NCBI RefSeq assembly: GCF_002899675.1
Contig: NZ_PKUU01000010.1
Span: forward strand, 124,001 to 188,000
Origin: Clostridium sp. chh4-2
GTDB lineage: Bacteria; Bacillota; Clostridia; Lachnospirales; Lachnospiraceae
DNA length: 64,000 bases
Direction: 5' to 3'
Shown: in pieces, positions 9,774-17,897 of the stretch
How the letters are laid out: every line of letters begins with the position of its first letter
Numbering within the stretch: the first letter of the stretch is position 1
The notes under the pieces: generated by a model
The model's database searches: none
What the model was told of the DNA's origin: nothing
What the model saw: only the letters and a program-made list of their open reading frames with translations
Made by a program: the position numbers and the translations under genes

Positions 9774-9812
9774 AGAGTATCAGGAAATGGGCAGCTAAAA
9801 GGAGAGAATGAG

Positions 9813-10763
9813 ATGAAGATATGCAGTAAATGCGGGGCTCAATTAAAAGATAACGCTAAATTTTGTACGAAGTGCGGCAATGTAATTGCCGATCAGCCGG
9901 CGGCTTCACAACCGCCGGTGCGGCCGGCGCCACAGGTCCGCCCTCCGGCACAGCAGCCGGAAAAAAAGAAAAGCGCCAAGCCGTTTATTATCGTGTGCTG
10001 TGTGCTGATCGCATTAATGATTATAGGAACGGCTGCATTTGTGGCTGTGAACATGAAGAAACCGGCATCAGAACCGGTGGGAATTGAAGAGCCGGACGAG
10101 GACGAGAGTGAGATGGAAACAAAGGAGGGGGAAGAGACTTCGGAGGAAGAAACGGAGGCTCAGACCACAGAAGCGGAGACGTCGGAAATTCCGTCTTCAG
10201 CGGCAGCGGAATCAACTCCTGTTTTTGCTGAGACAGAGGCTTCCACCGGCGCGGCAGCCGGTTGGACCTATCCTGAGACGGTTCCTGCGGCGACTACAGC
10301 GCCTGCAACTATGGCGGCTAATGTTACCTATGTCACATATTATGTGGTAAACTGCAATGAAAGCATTACCCTTAGGACAAGCCCGTCCACATCTGCCGGC
10401 GAAATCTGCCAGATTCCTCTTGGATCTGCGGTCAGCTATGTGGAGACGGCGGATAACGGTTTTTATAAGATTATTTATAACGGTAAGACAGGATACGGAC
10501 TGGCGTCTTATCTGAGCCAGAGTAAACCGGCAGTGACGGGAAATACAGGAAGCAATACCACGGTTTACCGCACATTTTATGTGGTAAACTGCAACGAGAG
10601 CATTACCCTCAGGACAAGCCCGTCCACATCGGCCAGTGAAATCTGCCAGATTCCTCTTGGATCTGCGGTCAGCTATGTGGAAAGTTCCTCCAATGGCTTT
10701 TATAAGGTGATCTACAACGGCAGTACAGGATATGCATTGGCGTCTTATTTGGAGGAATATTAA
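9813..10763 (+). CDS. Zinc-ribbon, membrane-anchored protein with two SH3b domains
   Basis: A 316-aa protein with one N-terminal zinc ribbon (CSKCGAQLKDNAKFCTKCG), a Pro-rich linker, a membrane helix (about 50-75), a Glu/Thr/Ala-rich spacer (about 85-170), and two bacterial SH3 domains (about 172-235 and 252-315) that are nearly identical. Bacterial SH3 (SH3b) domains commonly bind cell-wall peptides, so the outer part probably docks on peptidoglycan. Its stop codon overlaps the start of the next gene (TAATG), which implies translational coupling to the M14 peptidase. Confidence 0.8.
   Translation: MKICSKCGAQLKDNAKFCTKCGNVIADQPAASQPPVRPAPQVRPPAQQPEKKKSAKPFIIVCCVLIALMIIGTAAFVAVNMKKPASEPVGIEEPDEDESEMETKEGEETSEEETEAQTTEAETSEIPSSAAAESTPVFAETEASTGAAAGWTYPETVPAATTAPATMAANVTYVTYYVVNCNESITLRTSPSTSAGEICQIPLGSAVSYVETADNGFYKIIYNGKTGYGLASYLSQSKPAVTGNTGSNTTVYRTFYVVNCNESITLRTSPSTSASEICQIPLGSAVSYVESSSNGFYKVIYNGSTGYALASYLEEY
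10334..10747 (+). repeat. Intragenic direct repeat encoding the two SH3b domains
   Basis: Copies at 10334-10510 and 10571-10747, period 237 bases (79 codons). By eye they differ at few positions, mostly third codon bases in the first half, so the duplication is recent or kept alike by recombination. Confidence 0.8.
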
Positions 10764-12025
10764 TGGATAACGGACAGAAAAAGATCATAGCGGCCGGCAT
10801 TCTTGCTGTAGCAGTTACAGCCGGTATATGTATCGGCACGGTGGCATTTGTAAGCTCCCGTGCCGATGTCCAGGTTACGGCCCTGGCGGCAGAAAGCAAA
10901 AAGGATAAAAAGGCGTCAAAAGGCCAGGAGGAAAGCACAGCCGGCATGGAGAAAAAGGAAAAGGAAATAAGCACGGAAACAAAGGATGAACCGGTGTCCG
11001 AAACATCTTCGGCAAATGCGGAGGAAAGTTTGGCGGATCAGGAAAAAACTTCTGAAAATCCTGGCGAAAGCCAGCCCAGCCCGGAGAGCAGCGCCGCCGC
11101 TCAGGTAGATTTAAATGAAATTATAGTGGATAAAGACCCGGCATTGTATTCCTACGAGGATATGGAACACGATATGAAATTGTGGGAAAAAGCCTTTCCC
11201 CAGTTAATTACTATAAATTCTTTGGGAAAAACCTTTGACGGAAGAGAAATTTATGATATGGTAATTGGGGATATTAATGCTCCAAACCATGTTATGATCA
11301 ATGCATCGATTCATGCAAGGGAATATATAACTACCCAGCTGGTTATGAAACAGACGGCTGCATTTTTGCAAAATCCGGAGACAAGCGGACAATATCTGAA
11401 TGATACGGTGATCCATGTGATCCCTATGATCAACCCGGACGGAGTCACAATCAGCCAGTTTGGCCTGGACAAATTAAATAAACAGGAAACAAAGGATCTG
11501 GTTCAGGTAATCAGCCAGTTGGACGGTGCCTCGGATATGAACTCCTATCTGAGAAGGTGGAAAGCCAACGCTCAGGGCGTGGACGTCAACCGAAATTTCG
11601 ATGCCCTTTGGGAAGATTACGGCGGCCCGGCCCAGGTATCCTCCGACCGGTATAAAGGCGAGGCGGTAGGATGTATACCGGAGTCAGCGGCTTTGATCCA
11701 GCTGACCAATACGTATAATTTTGTTAAAACGGTGAGCTACCATACCCAGGGCGGAGTGATATACTGGTATTTCGGACAGACCGGCGAGCTGAGGGATAAG
11801 ACGGAAGGCATGGCTCAGGCTGTTTCGGCCGTGACCGGATATCCGCTGGATGCGAATTATCAGAATCTGGACCCGGCAGGATATAAGGACTGGGCGATCT
11901 CTAAAAAGGGCATTCCAAGCCTGACTATAGAAGTCGGAAGAGATACTTCTCCGGTTGACCCGGCTCAGTTTCAGGAGATATGGAACAAGAATAAAGAGGT
12001 GTGGAGTGTTATCTTAAATTATTAG
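10763..12025 (+). CDS. Membrane-anchored M14-family zinc carboxypeptidase
   Basis: A 420-aa protein with an N-terminal membrane helix or signal anchor (about 6-28), a Lys/Glu/Ser-rich linker (about 40-115), and an M14 peptidase domain. Visible active-site elements are H184 and E187 (HARE), NPDGV, VNRNF for substrate binding, the third zinc ligand H327 in SYHTQGG, and the catalytic Glu390 in TIEVGR. All canonical zinc ligands and the catalytic Glu are present, so it should be active. M14 enzymes remove C-terminal residues; some clostridial members trim peptidoglycan stem peptides (family knowledge). Coupled to the SH3b protein upstream, it probably acts at the wall. Confidence 0.85.
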   Translation: MDNGQKKIIAAGILAVAVTAGICIGTVAFVSSRADVQVTALAAESKKDKKASKGQEESTAGMEKKEKEISTETKDEPVSETSSANAEESLADQEKTSENPGESQPSPESSAAAQVDLNEIIVDKDPALYSYEDMEHDMKLWEKAFPQLITINSLGKTFDGREIYDMVIGDINAPNHVMINASIHAREYITTQLVMKQTAAFLQNPETSGQYLNDTVIHVIPMINPDGVTISQFGLDKLNKQETKDLVQVISQLDGASDMNSYLRRWKANAQGVDVNRNFDALWEDYGGPAQVSSDRYKGEAVGCIPESAALIQLTNTYNFVKTVSYHTQGGVIYWYFGQTGELRDKTEGMAQAVSAVTGYPLDANYQNLDPAGYKDWAISKKGIPSLTIEVGRDTSPVDPAQFQEIWNKNKEVWSVILNY

Positions 12026-12043
12026 GGGCATACTAATGCGTAA

Positions 12044-12098
12044 TTGAAACCTTATTTTTGCGGCCTGCGGTACGCATCCTGTGATAATAAGGTTTCAA
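12044..12098 (+). terminator. Inverted repeat closing the envelope cluster
   Basis: Arms TTGAAACCTTATT (12044-12056) and AATAAGGTTTCAA (12086-12098) pair perfectly, with an inner TGCG/CGCA stem. It lies 19 bases after the M14 stop. No T-run follows, so the terminator role is likely but not certain. Confidence 0.5.
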
Positions 12099-12145
12099 AT
12101 GCGCTCTGAGAGCAGGAAAAGCAGCATAAGAAGAAAGGATGGATT

Positions 12146-13063
12146 ATGAATTTAGTTTTTAAAAAAGTAGACGCTGAGGATATTGTAAAGCTGACGCCTT
12201 ATTTTAATTTAAGAAGCAACAGAACGTGTGACAGTGTATTTCTGGACAGCTTTTTGTGGAGAGAATACTATAATGTAAGATATGCCCTTGTGGAGGGCAA
12301 GGCTCTGTTATGGCTGATGAGCATGGACGGAGAAGAGCACAGCGCGATGCCGATGTGCCGTCAGGAAGACCTTCCAGTTTATTTCAACATGATGGTGGAT
12401 TACTTTAATCAGGTGCTTAAAAAGCCGTTTAAGATCTATCTGGCAGACGCGGAAGCGGTGGAATATCTGAACCTGGACCCGGAACGTTTTTCCGTGACGG
12501 AACAGGAGGATTTAAAAGATTACCTCTATGACGCCCAAGCGCTCAGAACTCTGGCCGGAAAAAAGCTTCATAAAAAGAAGAACCATCTGAACGGATTTTT
12601 AAGAGAGTATGAAGGACGGTTTGAATACCGGGCTCTCTGCTGTTCCGACCGCCATGACGTGTGGAATTTCCTCACGAAATGGAGGGACAAGAAGGGTGAA
12701 GAAGTGGAAGAACATCTGGACTATGAAGTGGAAGGTATCCACGAAATCCTGAAAAACTGCGCGGCTCTGTGCGTACGCATGGGAGGCGTATATATTGACG
12801 GAAGTTTAGAGGCATTTACGATAGGAAGTTTTAACAGCATGGAAAAGATGGCTGTGATTCATATCGAAAAAGCCAATCCTGAGATTCACGGATTGTATCA
12901 GTTCATCAACCAGCAGTTTTTAATCCATGAGTTTCCGGAAGCGGAACTGGTGAACAGGGAAGACGACTTGGGACTGGAAGGGCTGAGAAAAGCCAAGATG
13001 TCCTATAACCCGGTTGACTTTGCAAGAAAATATCTTGTTTTGCAGAAAGATTTTAAAGGATGA
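12146..13063 (+). CDS. DUF2156 protein (phosphatidylglycerol lysyltransferase C-terminal-like)
   Basis: A 305-aa protein matching the free-standing DUF2156 type: a GNAT-like double fold related to the C-terminal domain of MprF-type lysylphosphatidylglycerol synthases but without the membrane flippase part. Recognisable stretches are KKLHKKKNHLNGFLREYEG, AFTIGSF and IHIEKANPEIHGLYQFINQQ, the last being typical of the aminoacyl-tRNA-dependent transferase fold. Substrate unknown. Ribosome site AGAAAGGA before ATG 12146. The next gene starts 4 bases after its stop, so they are an operon. Confidence 0.75.
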   Translation: MNLVFKKVDAEDIVKLTPYFNLRSNRTCDSVFLDSFLWREYYNVRYALVEGKALLWLMSMDGEEHSAMPMCRQEDLPVYFNMMVDYFNQVLKKPFKIYLADAEAVEYLNLDPERFSVTEQEDLKDYLYDAQALRTLAGKKLHKKKNHLNGFLREYEGRFEYRALCCSDRHDVWNFLTKWRDKKGEEVEEHLDYEVEGIHEILKNCAALCVRMGGVYIDGSLEAFTIGSFNSMEKMAVIHIEKANPEIHGLYQFINQQFLIHEFPEAELVNREDDLGLEGLRKAKMSYNPVDFARKYLVLQKDFKG

Positions 13064-13067
13064 GCCT

Positions 13068-14102
13068 ATGATTGGTTATCTGAATGAAGAGGAAAAGAAG
13101 AGATCAGAAATATTGTGGAAACAGGCATTTCCGGAAGATTCCGAAAGCTTTGACCGGTACTATTTCTCAGAAAAGATGAGAGAAAACAGGGTGCTGGCAA
13201 AAACGGAAGATACAGAACTTGTGTCTATGGCTCACCTGAACCCTTACCTGGTTCAGGCGGGCGTCTGCGTCTGGCGGTCTGATTATATCGTGGGGGTGGC
13301 TACCCATCGGGACAAGCGCCACCGCGGCTATATGAGAGAGGTGCTGACGCGGATGATGCAGGACATGTATGAGGAAAAGATGCCGTTTTGTTTCCTTATG
13401 CCGGCAGATGAGAGAATTTATCTGCCGTTTGATTTTACCTATATATTCGATCAGCCCCATTGGAAGCTGAAAGAGGGAGCCCCGCTGGAACGCGTTTCTT
13501 TAGAAGGCTCCGGCAAAACCCCGGCAGAGCTGGCCGCGTTTATGGAAAACTGGCTGTCTGACCGCTATGAGGTGTACTGTAAGAGGGATGAAGCATATGT
13601 GAACATGCTTTTAAAAGAGCTGGACAGTGAAAACGGAGAGACGAATCTTTTGTATCACGGAACTCGTTTAGTTGGTATGGAAAGCCAGTGGGGAATTGAT
13701 AAAAAGGAACAGAGGCTACTTTACTGCGAACCGGAATATGTGGAAGAGGAAAAAGAGGCTTCACCGGCCATTATGGCGCGGATCATCTGCATGGAGCGTT
13801 TTGTGGAGGCGGTATGTCTGAAAGAAAGCTGCCCGGAGGAAGAGATTACGGTCCGACTGGCAGTGGAAGATAAGTTTTTGCCGCAGAACCATGGAAGCTA
13901 TCTGTGGCATCTAAATCATAAAGGGTCCTGCCTTGAAAAGGTGAGCGGTGAAATTTTGCAGCAGGATGAGGCGGAGGACTGCCCGGTAATTTCTGTGGGC
14001 CGCCTGACTGCCTGGCTGTTTGGGTATTCCAGGGAATGCGGGGCGGAATGGATGAGTAAGGTGAAAACTTTGGAAGGCGTTTTTCTGGATGAAGTGGTAT
14101 AA
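13068..14102 (+). CDS. GNAT-family N-acetyltransferase, Eis-like
   Basis: A 344-aa protein with an N-terminal GNAT domain. The acetyl-CoA-binding region is VATHRDKRHRGYMREVLTRM (about residues 80-99), followed by FLMPADERIYLPFDFTYIF, typical of Eis-like acetyltransferases; the rest would hold the second GNAT and SCP2-like parts of that family. ATG 13068 with AAAGGA upstream was chosen over the longer TTG frame from 13014, which overlaps the preceding gene. Eis enzymes acetylate amines such as aminoglycosides or protein lysines; the substrate here cannot be read from sequence. Confidence 0.75.
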   Translation: MIGYLNEEEKKRSEILWKQAFPEDSESFDRYYFSEKMRENRVLAKTEDTELVSMAHLNPYLVQAGVCVWRSDYIVGVATHRDKRHRGYMREVLTRMMQDMYEEKMPFCFLMPADERIYLPFDFTYIFDQPHWKLKEGAPLERVSLEGSGKTPAELAAFMENWLSDRYEVYCKRDEAYVNMLLKELDSENGETNLLYHGTRLVGMESQWGIDKKEQRLLYCEPEYVEEEKEASPAIMARIICMERFVEAVCLKESCPEEEITVRLAVEDKFLPQNHGSYLWHLNHKGSCLEKVSGEILQQDEAEDCPVISVGRLTAWLFGYSRECGAEWMSKVKTLEGVFLDEVV

Positions 14103-14145
14103 TTGAGTATAGTGTGATAATAGATAACAGAAAGGCGGGTATGAT

Positions 14146-14868
14146 ATGGCAGATTCAATGGAAACTTTGAAACAATGGATTGAAGAAAGCGGAAACATCG
14201 TATTTTTCGGCGGCGCAGGAGTATCCACGGAAAGCGGGATTCCCGATTTTCGAAGCGTGGACGGCTTATATAACCAGGAATACAAATATCCGCCCGAAAC
14301 GATTATCAGCCACAGCTTTTACCGGAAAAATCCGGAGGAATTTTACCGTTTTTACAAGAGCCGCATGATATTTTCCGACGCGAAGCCCAATGCGGCCCAC
14401 ATTGCATTGGCTAAGCTGGAGCAGCAGGGCAAATTAAAGGCGGTGATCACCCAGAATATTGACGGACTCCATCAGGCGGCCGGCAGCCGGGAGGTGATGG
14501 AACTTCACGGTTCCATACACCGGAATTATTGTACCAGATGCGGCCAGTTCTATTCCCTGAAGGAGATTATGGAGATGGACGGGGTGCCGCGCTGTAAATG
14601 CGGCGGAATCATAAAGCCGGATGTGGTTTTATACGAGGAAGGGCTGGATCAGGACACGCTGAGCAAATCCGTGGGATATATTAACCATGCGGATATGCTG
14701 ATCGTGGGAGGAACTTCTCTCACTGTATATCCGGCGGCGGGATTAATTAATTATTATAAGGGCAGTAAACTGGTTTTAATCAACCGGAGCGTTACGCCGT
14801 TGGACAGCCAGGCGGATCTGGTGATAAGCGGAAGTATTGGAGAAGTTTTAGGAAGCATTGTTGAATAA
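14146..14868 (+). CDS. cobB: NAD-dependent protein deacylase, Sir2 family
   Basis: A 240-aa sirtuin with all signature motifs: GGAGVSTESGIPDFRS for NAD binding, TQNIDGLHQAAGS, the catalytic His in ELHGSIH, and four zinc cysteines (CTRCG and CKCGG). It removes acetyl or other acyl groups from lysines, giving O-acyl-ADP-ribose and nicotinamide. It follows two GNAT-fold genes; a functional link to reversible acetylation is possible but only inferred. AAAGGCGGG ribosome site before ATG 14146. Confidence 0.93.
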   Translation: MADSMETLKQWIEESGNIVFFGGAGVSTESGIPDFRSVDGLYNQEYKYPPETIISHSFYRKNPEEFYRFYKSRMIFSDAKPNAAHIALAKLEQQGKLKAVITQNIDGLHQAAGSREVMELHGSIHRNYCTRCGQFYSLKEIMEMDGVPRCKCGGIIKPDVVLYEEGLDQDTLSKSVGYINHADMLIVGGTSLTVYPAAGLINYYKGSKLVLINRSVTPLDSQADLVISGSIGEVLGSIVE

Positions 14869-14883
14869 AAGGAGGACTTACAT

Positions 14884-15894
14884 ATGTATCAGGCAGAAAC
14901 ATCGAGATATGAAAACATGGAGTACAGGAGATGCGGTAGAAGCGGGCTGAAACTTCCTGTGATTTCTCTTGGTTTGTGGCAGAATTTTGGCCTGGAAAAA
15001 CCGTTGGAAGATCAGAAAACCATTATATTTAAGGCATTTGACAGCGGAATTACCCATTTTGACCTGGCTAACAATTATGGAAGTCCGGCAAAGGGAAAAG
15101 CGGAAGAGAATTTCGGGCAGATATTAAAGGATGATTTATCGTCCTATCGTGACGAGCTGGTTATCTCTTCAAAGGCGGGCTATGATATGTGGCCGGGACC
15201 TTATGGAAACTGGGGTTCCAGAAAATATCTGACAGCCAGCCTGGATCAGAGTTTAAAACGCCTGGGTCTTGAGTACGTGGACATCTTTTACCACCACAGA
15301 CCTGACCCGGAGACGCCGATTGAGGAGACGATGGGAGCGCTGTCAGACCTTGTAAAGAAGGGAAAAGCTCTTTATGTGGGCATCTCAAATTACAGTGATG
15401 AAGAGGCGAAAAAGGCCATAGCGGTTCTTAAAGAGAACAAAACACCATGTCTGATCCATCAGCCCAGATACAATATGTTTGAACGCTGGGTAGAGGACGG
15501 ACTTTTGAATACACTAGAACAGGAAGGCGTGGGCTGCATCGCTTACAGCCCGCTGGCACAGGGAGCTCTGACGGACAAATATTTAAAGGGAATTCCCGAA
15601 GGATCAAGGGCCAGCCGCACCGGATCTACGGTTGCAGGCCGTTATCTGACAGAAGAACGCCTGGATCAGATCAAAAAGCTGAATGCGATTGCAGAAAACA
15701 GAGGACAGTCCCTGGCTCAGATGGCATTATCCTGGATTTTATCCCATAAAGGTCTGACTTCCGTATTGGTGGGAGCCAGCAGCGCCGGACAGCTGGAAAA
15801 CAGCATCGCAGCGGTGGGTAAATTGTCATTTGAACAGGCAGAGCTTGACCGGATTGAAGCAATCATTGGCAAAGGCCCCGGATTATTAGCATAG
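14884..15894 (+). CDS. Aldo/keto reductase, YghZ (L-glyceraldehyde-3-phosphate reductase) type
   Basis: A 336-aa NADPH-dependent aldo/keto reductase barrel. Catalytic Asp and Tyr are seen in HFDLANNYGSPAKGKAE, with the Lys in SSKAGYDMWPGPYGNWGS and the His in IFYHHRPDPETPIEETM. The GPYGNWGSRKYL stretch is typical of the YghZ/Kv-beta-like subgroup, which reduces L-glyceraldehyde 3-phosphate or methylglyoxal. Ribosome site AAAGGAGG; 15 bases after the sirtuin, so probably co-transcribed. Confidence 0.88.
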   Translation: MYQAETSRYENMEYRRCGRSGLKLPVISLGLWQNFGLEKPLEDQKTIIFKAFDSGITHFDLANNYGSPAKGKAEENFGQILKDDLSSYRDELVISSKAGYDMWPGPYGNWGSRKYLTASLDQSLKRLGLEYVDIFYHHRPDPETPIEETMGALSDLVKKGKALYVGISNYSDEEAKKAIAVLKENKTPCLIHQPRYNMFERWVEDGLLNTLEQEGVGCIAYSPLAQGALTDKYLKGIPEGSRASRTGSTVAGRYLTEERLDQIKKLNAIAENRGQSLAQMALSWILSHKGLTSVLVGASSAGQLENSIAAVGKLSFEQAELDRIEAIIGKGPGLLA

Positions 15895-15908
15895 GAGGTT
15901 GACAGATT

Positions 15909-16115
15909 ATGCCCGGACAATGGGTTTATGAAGTAGGAGATATTGTGAAATTAAAAAAGCCGCATCCCTGCGGCAGCAATGAATGGGAAATCCTGCGCGT
16001 GGGCGCGGATTTCCGGTTAAAGTGCATGGGATGCAGCCATCAGGTTATGGTAGCCCGTAAACTGGTGGAGAAAAACACCCGGGGACTCAGGAAACCGGAA
16101 CAAAATAATCTTTAA
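15909..16115 (+). CDS. DUF951 family protein
   Basis: A 68-aa protein with the DUF951 pattern: VGDIVKLKKPHPCGSNEWEI, then RLKCMGCSHQVMVAR. The conserved cysteines (CG, CMGC) could bind metal. Often found near rpsF/rpsR and chromosome-partition genes in Bacillota; function unknown. Ribosome site AGGAGG 15893-15898. Its last 29 bases overlap the end of the convergent GntR gene. Confidence 0.85.
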   Translation: MPGQWVYEVGDIVKLKKPHPCGSNEWEILRVGADFRLKCMGCSHQVMVARKLVEKNTRGLRKPEQNNL

Positions 16116-16758
16116 ATTCCGTATAGATCAACTGGCCAAGCCGGGTTATGCCGCCGTAAAGGTGCTTCTTCATAAGAGGCTCAATTGCGGCGGTATCTTT
16201 ACGCTCTAAAATGTCCAGAAGTTCTTCATGTTCTTCTATAATCTGTTCAAAATTCTTCATTTCCACAATATCCATCATGCGGAAACGGGAATAGTCGCTG
16301 TCCGTCTTCTGTATCATCTCCCAGATGTAATTTTTCTTTGTTTCTAAAAACCAGATGGAATGAAGTCTGCTGTCCAGCTCATAAAAATCTGCGGGTTCAA
16401 ATGATCCGGAGATCAGCTTTCTGGATTCCCGCACCAGATGGCGCATCTTTTCTATGGAGAGCAGGTCGCAGATCTTGGTAAAATCCCGAAGCACCATGGT
16501 TTCCACGGCCAGGCGCTGATAGATCATCTGGTTTACGCTGTCCAGATCGAGGAGAGTGACTGTGGTTCCTTTATAAGGCGTGATGGTGACTAAGCCGTTC
16601 TCCTGGAGGCGCTGCAGGACGCCGCGGATGGGCGTGCGGGACACGTTGAAACGGGCGCAGAGTTCATTTTCGCTCAGCACCTTTCCTGGTTCCAGCGTCA
16701 GGTTAATAATTTCTTCTTCCAATATCTTGTAGATAGCATCGCTGTTTAGAGTATCCAT
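16087..16758 (-). CDS. GntR-family regulator, FadR/FCD type
   Basis: A 223-aa regulator. The N-terminal winged helix carries LEPGKVLSENELCARFNVSR then TPIRGVLQRLQENGLV; the C-terminal all-helical FCD domain has the metal-ligand pattern (Asp and His in ELDSRLHSIWF, later His residues in EEHEELLDIL and KKHLYGG). FCD domains bind metal plus a small carboxylate. It follows the metallophosphoesterase on the same strand with a 15-base gap and likely shares its transcript. Target genes unknown. Confidence 0.85.
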   Translation of the reverse strand: MDTLNSDAIYKILEEEIINLTLEPGKVLSENELCARFNVSRTPIRGVLQRLQENGLVTITPYKGTTVTLLDLDSVNQMIYQRLAVETMVLRDFTKICDLLSIEKMRHLVRESRKLISGSFEPADFYELDSRLHSIWFLETKKNYIWEMIQKTDSDYSRFRMMDIVEMKNFEQIIEEHEELLDILERKDTAAIEPLMKKHLYGGITRLGQLIYTEFKDYFVPVS

Positions 16759-16773
16759 AAATCCCCCTGTATT

Positions 16774-17559
16774 TTAACTGTGTTGTAATGCGATAATGAC
16801 TAATTCGGGCGGATTAAAAACGCGCACCAGAAAATTGTTGCCCAGTCCGCGGCTGACAACCAGGTGCTTTCCTTCTTCTTCAAACAGGCCTCCGTCGTAT
16901 TTGGGGAACAGGCTTAAATCGGGCGAAAGAAGTCCGCCAAGCCCGGGAATCCGTATGATTCCGCCGTGTATATGGCCGGATAAGGTCAGATCAGCGCCCC
17001 AGTCCCGGTAAGAAGGATAATAAAGCGGGTTATGGGACAAAAGTACGGTATAGCAGGAGTTATCAAAACTTCCAAGGGCATTTTCCGTATCTTCCGCCGA
17101 AAAATGGATTCCTTTTATATATTCGCCCAACGGATCTTTATAGTATACCATGGGAGTGACTAAACCGTATAACTTGAGAAATGCTCCTTTTCGGGAAATG
17201 GTGGTCCAGTTATTTTCCAGAATCCGGATTCCCATCTTCCTTAATTCCGAAAGAAGCCCGGAGAGCACATCCGCAGATAATGACTGCTCATGGTTTCCGG
17301 TTATATAGTAAACCGGATACCGTTTTACAAGGCGGCGGCACAGATCAATGAAGCCGGGCACCGCCCTGTCCTTTTCATCCGCCATATCGCCGGTCATGGC
17401 GATGAGATGAGGACGGGCCTCATCAATCCGGTTCAGAAGAAGCCGGTTATCCGGCCCGTACAGCGCTCCATGAAGGTCGGACAGATGGGCGATCCGGCAG
17501 CCGTTAAATTCCGCCGGAATACGTGGTGAATTAATTGTATAATGAACTGTTTGAAACAA
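16774..17559 (-). CDS. Calcineurin-like metallophosphoesterase, YkuE/YaeI type
   Basis: A 261-aa phosphoesterase using TTG 17559 as start, with AAAGGA six bases upstream and a near-consensus promoter at 17608-17636. A longer in-frame reading to 17934 runs through the CsoR operators and is rejected. Metal-binding motifs are complete: HLSDLHG, TGDMAD, GNHE, LLSHNP and LSGHIHGG. The family hydrolyses phosphate esters such as UDP-diacylglucosamine or other envelope metabolites; the true substrate is unknown. No clear membrane helix remains with the short start. Confidence 0.85.
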   Translation of the reverse strand: MFQTVHYTINSPRIPAEFNGCRIAHLSDLHGALYGPDNRLLLNRIDEARPHLIAMTGDMADEKDRAVPGFIDLCRRLVKRYPVYYITGNHEQSLSADVLSGLLSELRKMGIRILENNWTTISRKGAFLKLYGLVTPMVYYKDPLGEYIKGIHFSAEDTENALGSFDNSCYTVLLSHNPLYYPSYRDWGADLTLSGHIHGGIIRIPGLGGLLSPDLSLFPKYDGGLFEEEGKHLVVSRGLGNNFLVRVFNPPELVIIALQHS

Positions 17560-17607
17560 AAATAGTCCTTTCGGGACAATGCGTCCGCTGTTTTTTGATT
17601 TAGGTTT

Positions 17608-17636
17608 ATTATACAAAGTATTTTTGTCCGTTACAA
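17608..17636 (-). promoter_or_regulatory. SigA-type promoter of the metallophosphoesterase gene
   Basis: On the minus strand: -35 TTGTAA (17631-17636), 17-base spacer, -10 TATAAT (17608-17613). It places the transcript start near 17601, about 40 bases before TTG 17559, and rules out the longer reading frame. Confidence 0.7.
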
Positions 17637-17816
17637 GTGATTCGGAAGAAAAAGAAATAAGAGGGATGGCACAGAGCTGCGGTTTCCTGTCCCTGTGCTC
17701 TGATATCTGATCCGGCTCAGACAGCTTCCATGGCTGCATTCTGTTCCGGTTTTGGGCATGAAAGTGTCTGAAGGTGCGGAAAGCCGGAAATGCTGCAAAA
17801 AATTTTAATAAAGTGC

Positions 17817-17875
17817 TTGCATAATACCTGATGGGGGTATATAATAAACAATGTAAATATACCTGTATGGGGTAT
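17817..17875 (+). promoter_or_regulatory. csoR-copA promoter with two CsoR operators
   Basis: -35 TTGCAT (17817-17822), 17-base spacer, -10 TATAAT (17840-17845). Operator 1, ATACCTGATGGGGGTAT (17824-17840), fills the spacer; operator 2, ATACCTGTATGGGGTAT (17859-17875), sits just after the expected transcript start. Both fit the G-tract pseudo-palindrome bound by CsoR. Copper-free CsoR would therefore block the promoter at two places 35 bases apart. Confidence 0.8.
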
Positions 17876-17897
17876 ACGGATGCAAAAGGAGGCCGGA

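Noticed and set aside
12044-12098. Possible riboswitch before the DUF2156 gene
   Set aside because: Only a simple inverted repeat is present, with no conserved core that I recognise; it is better read as the end of the preceding cluster.
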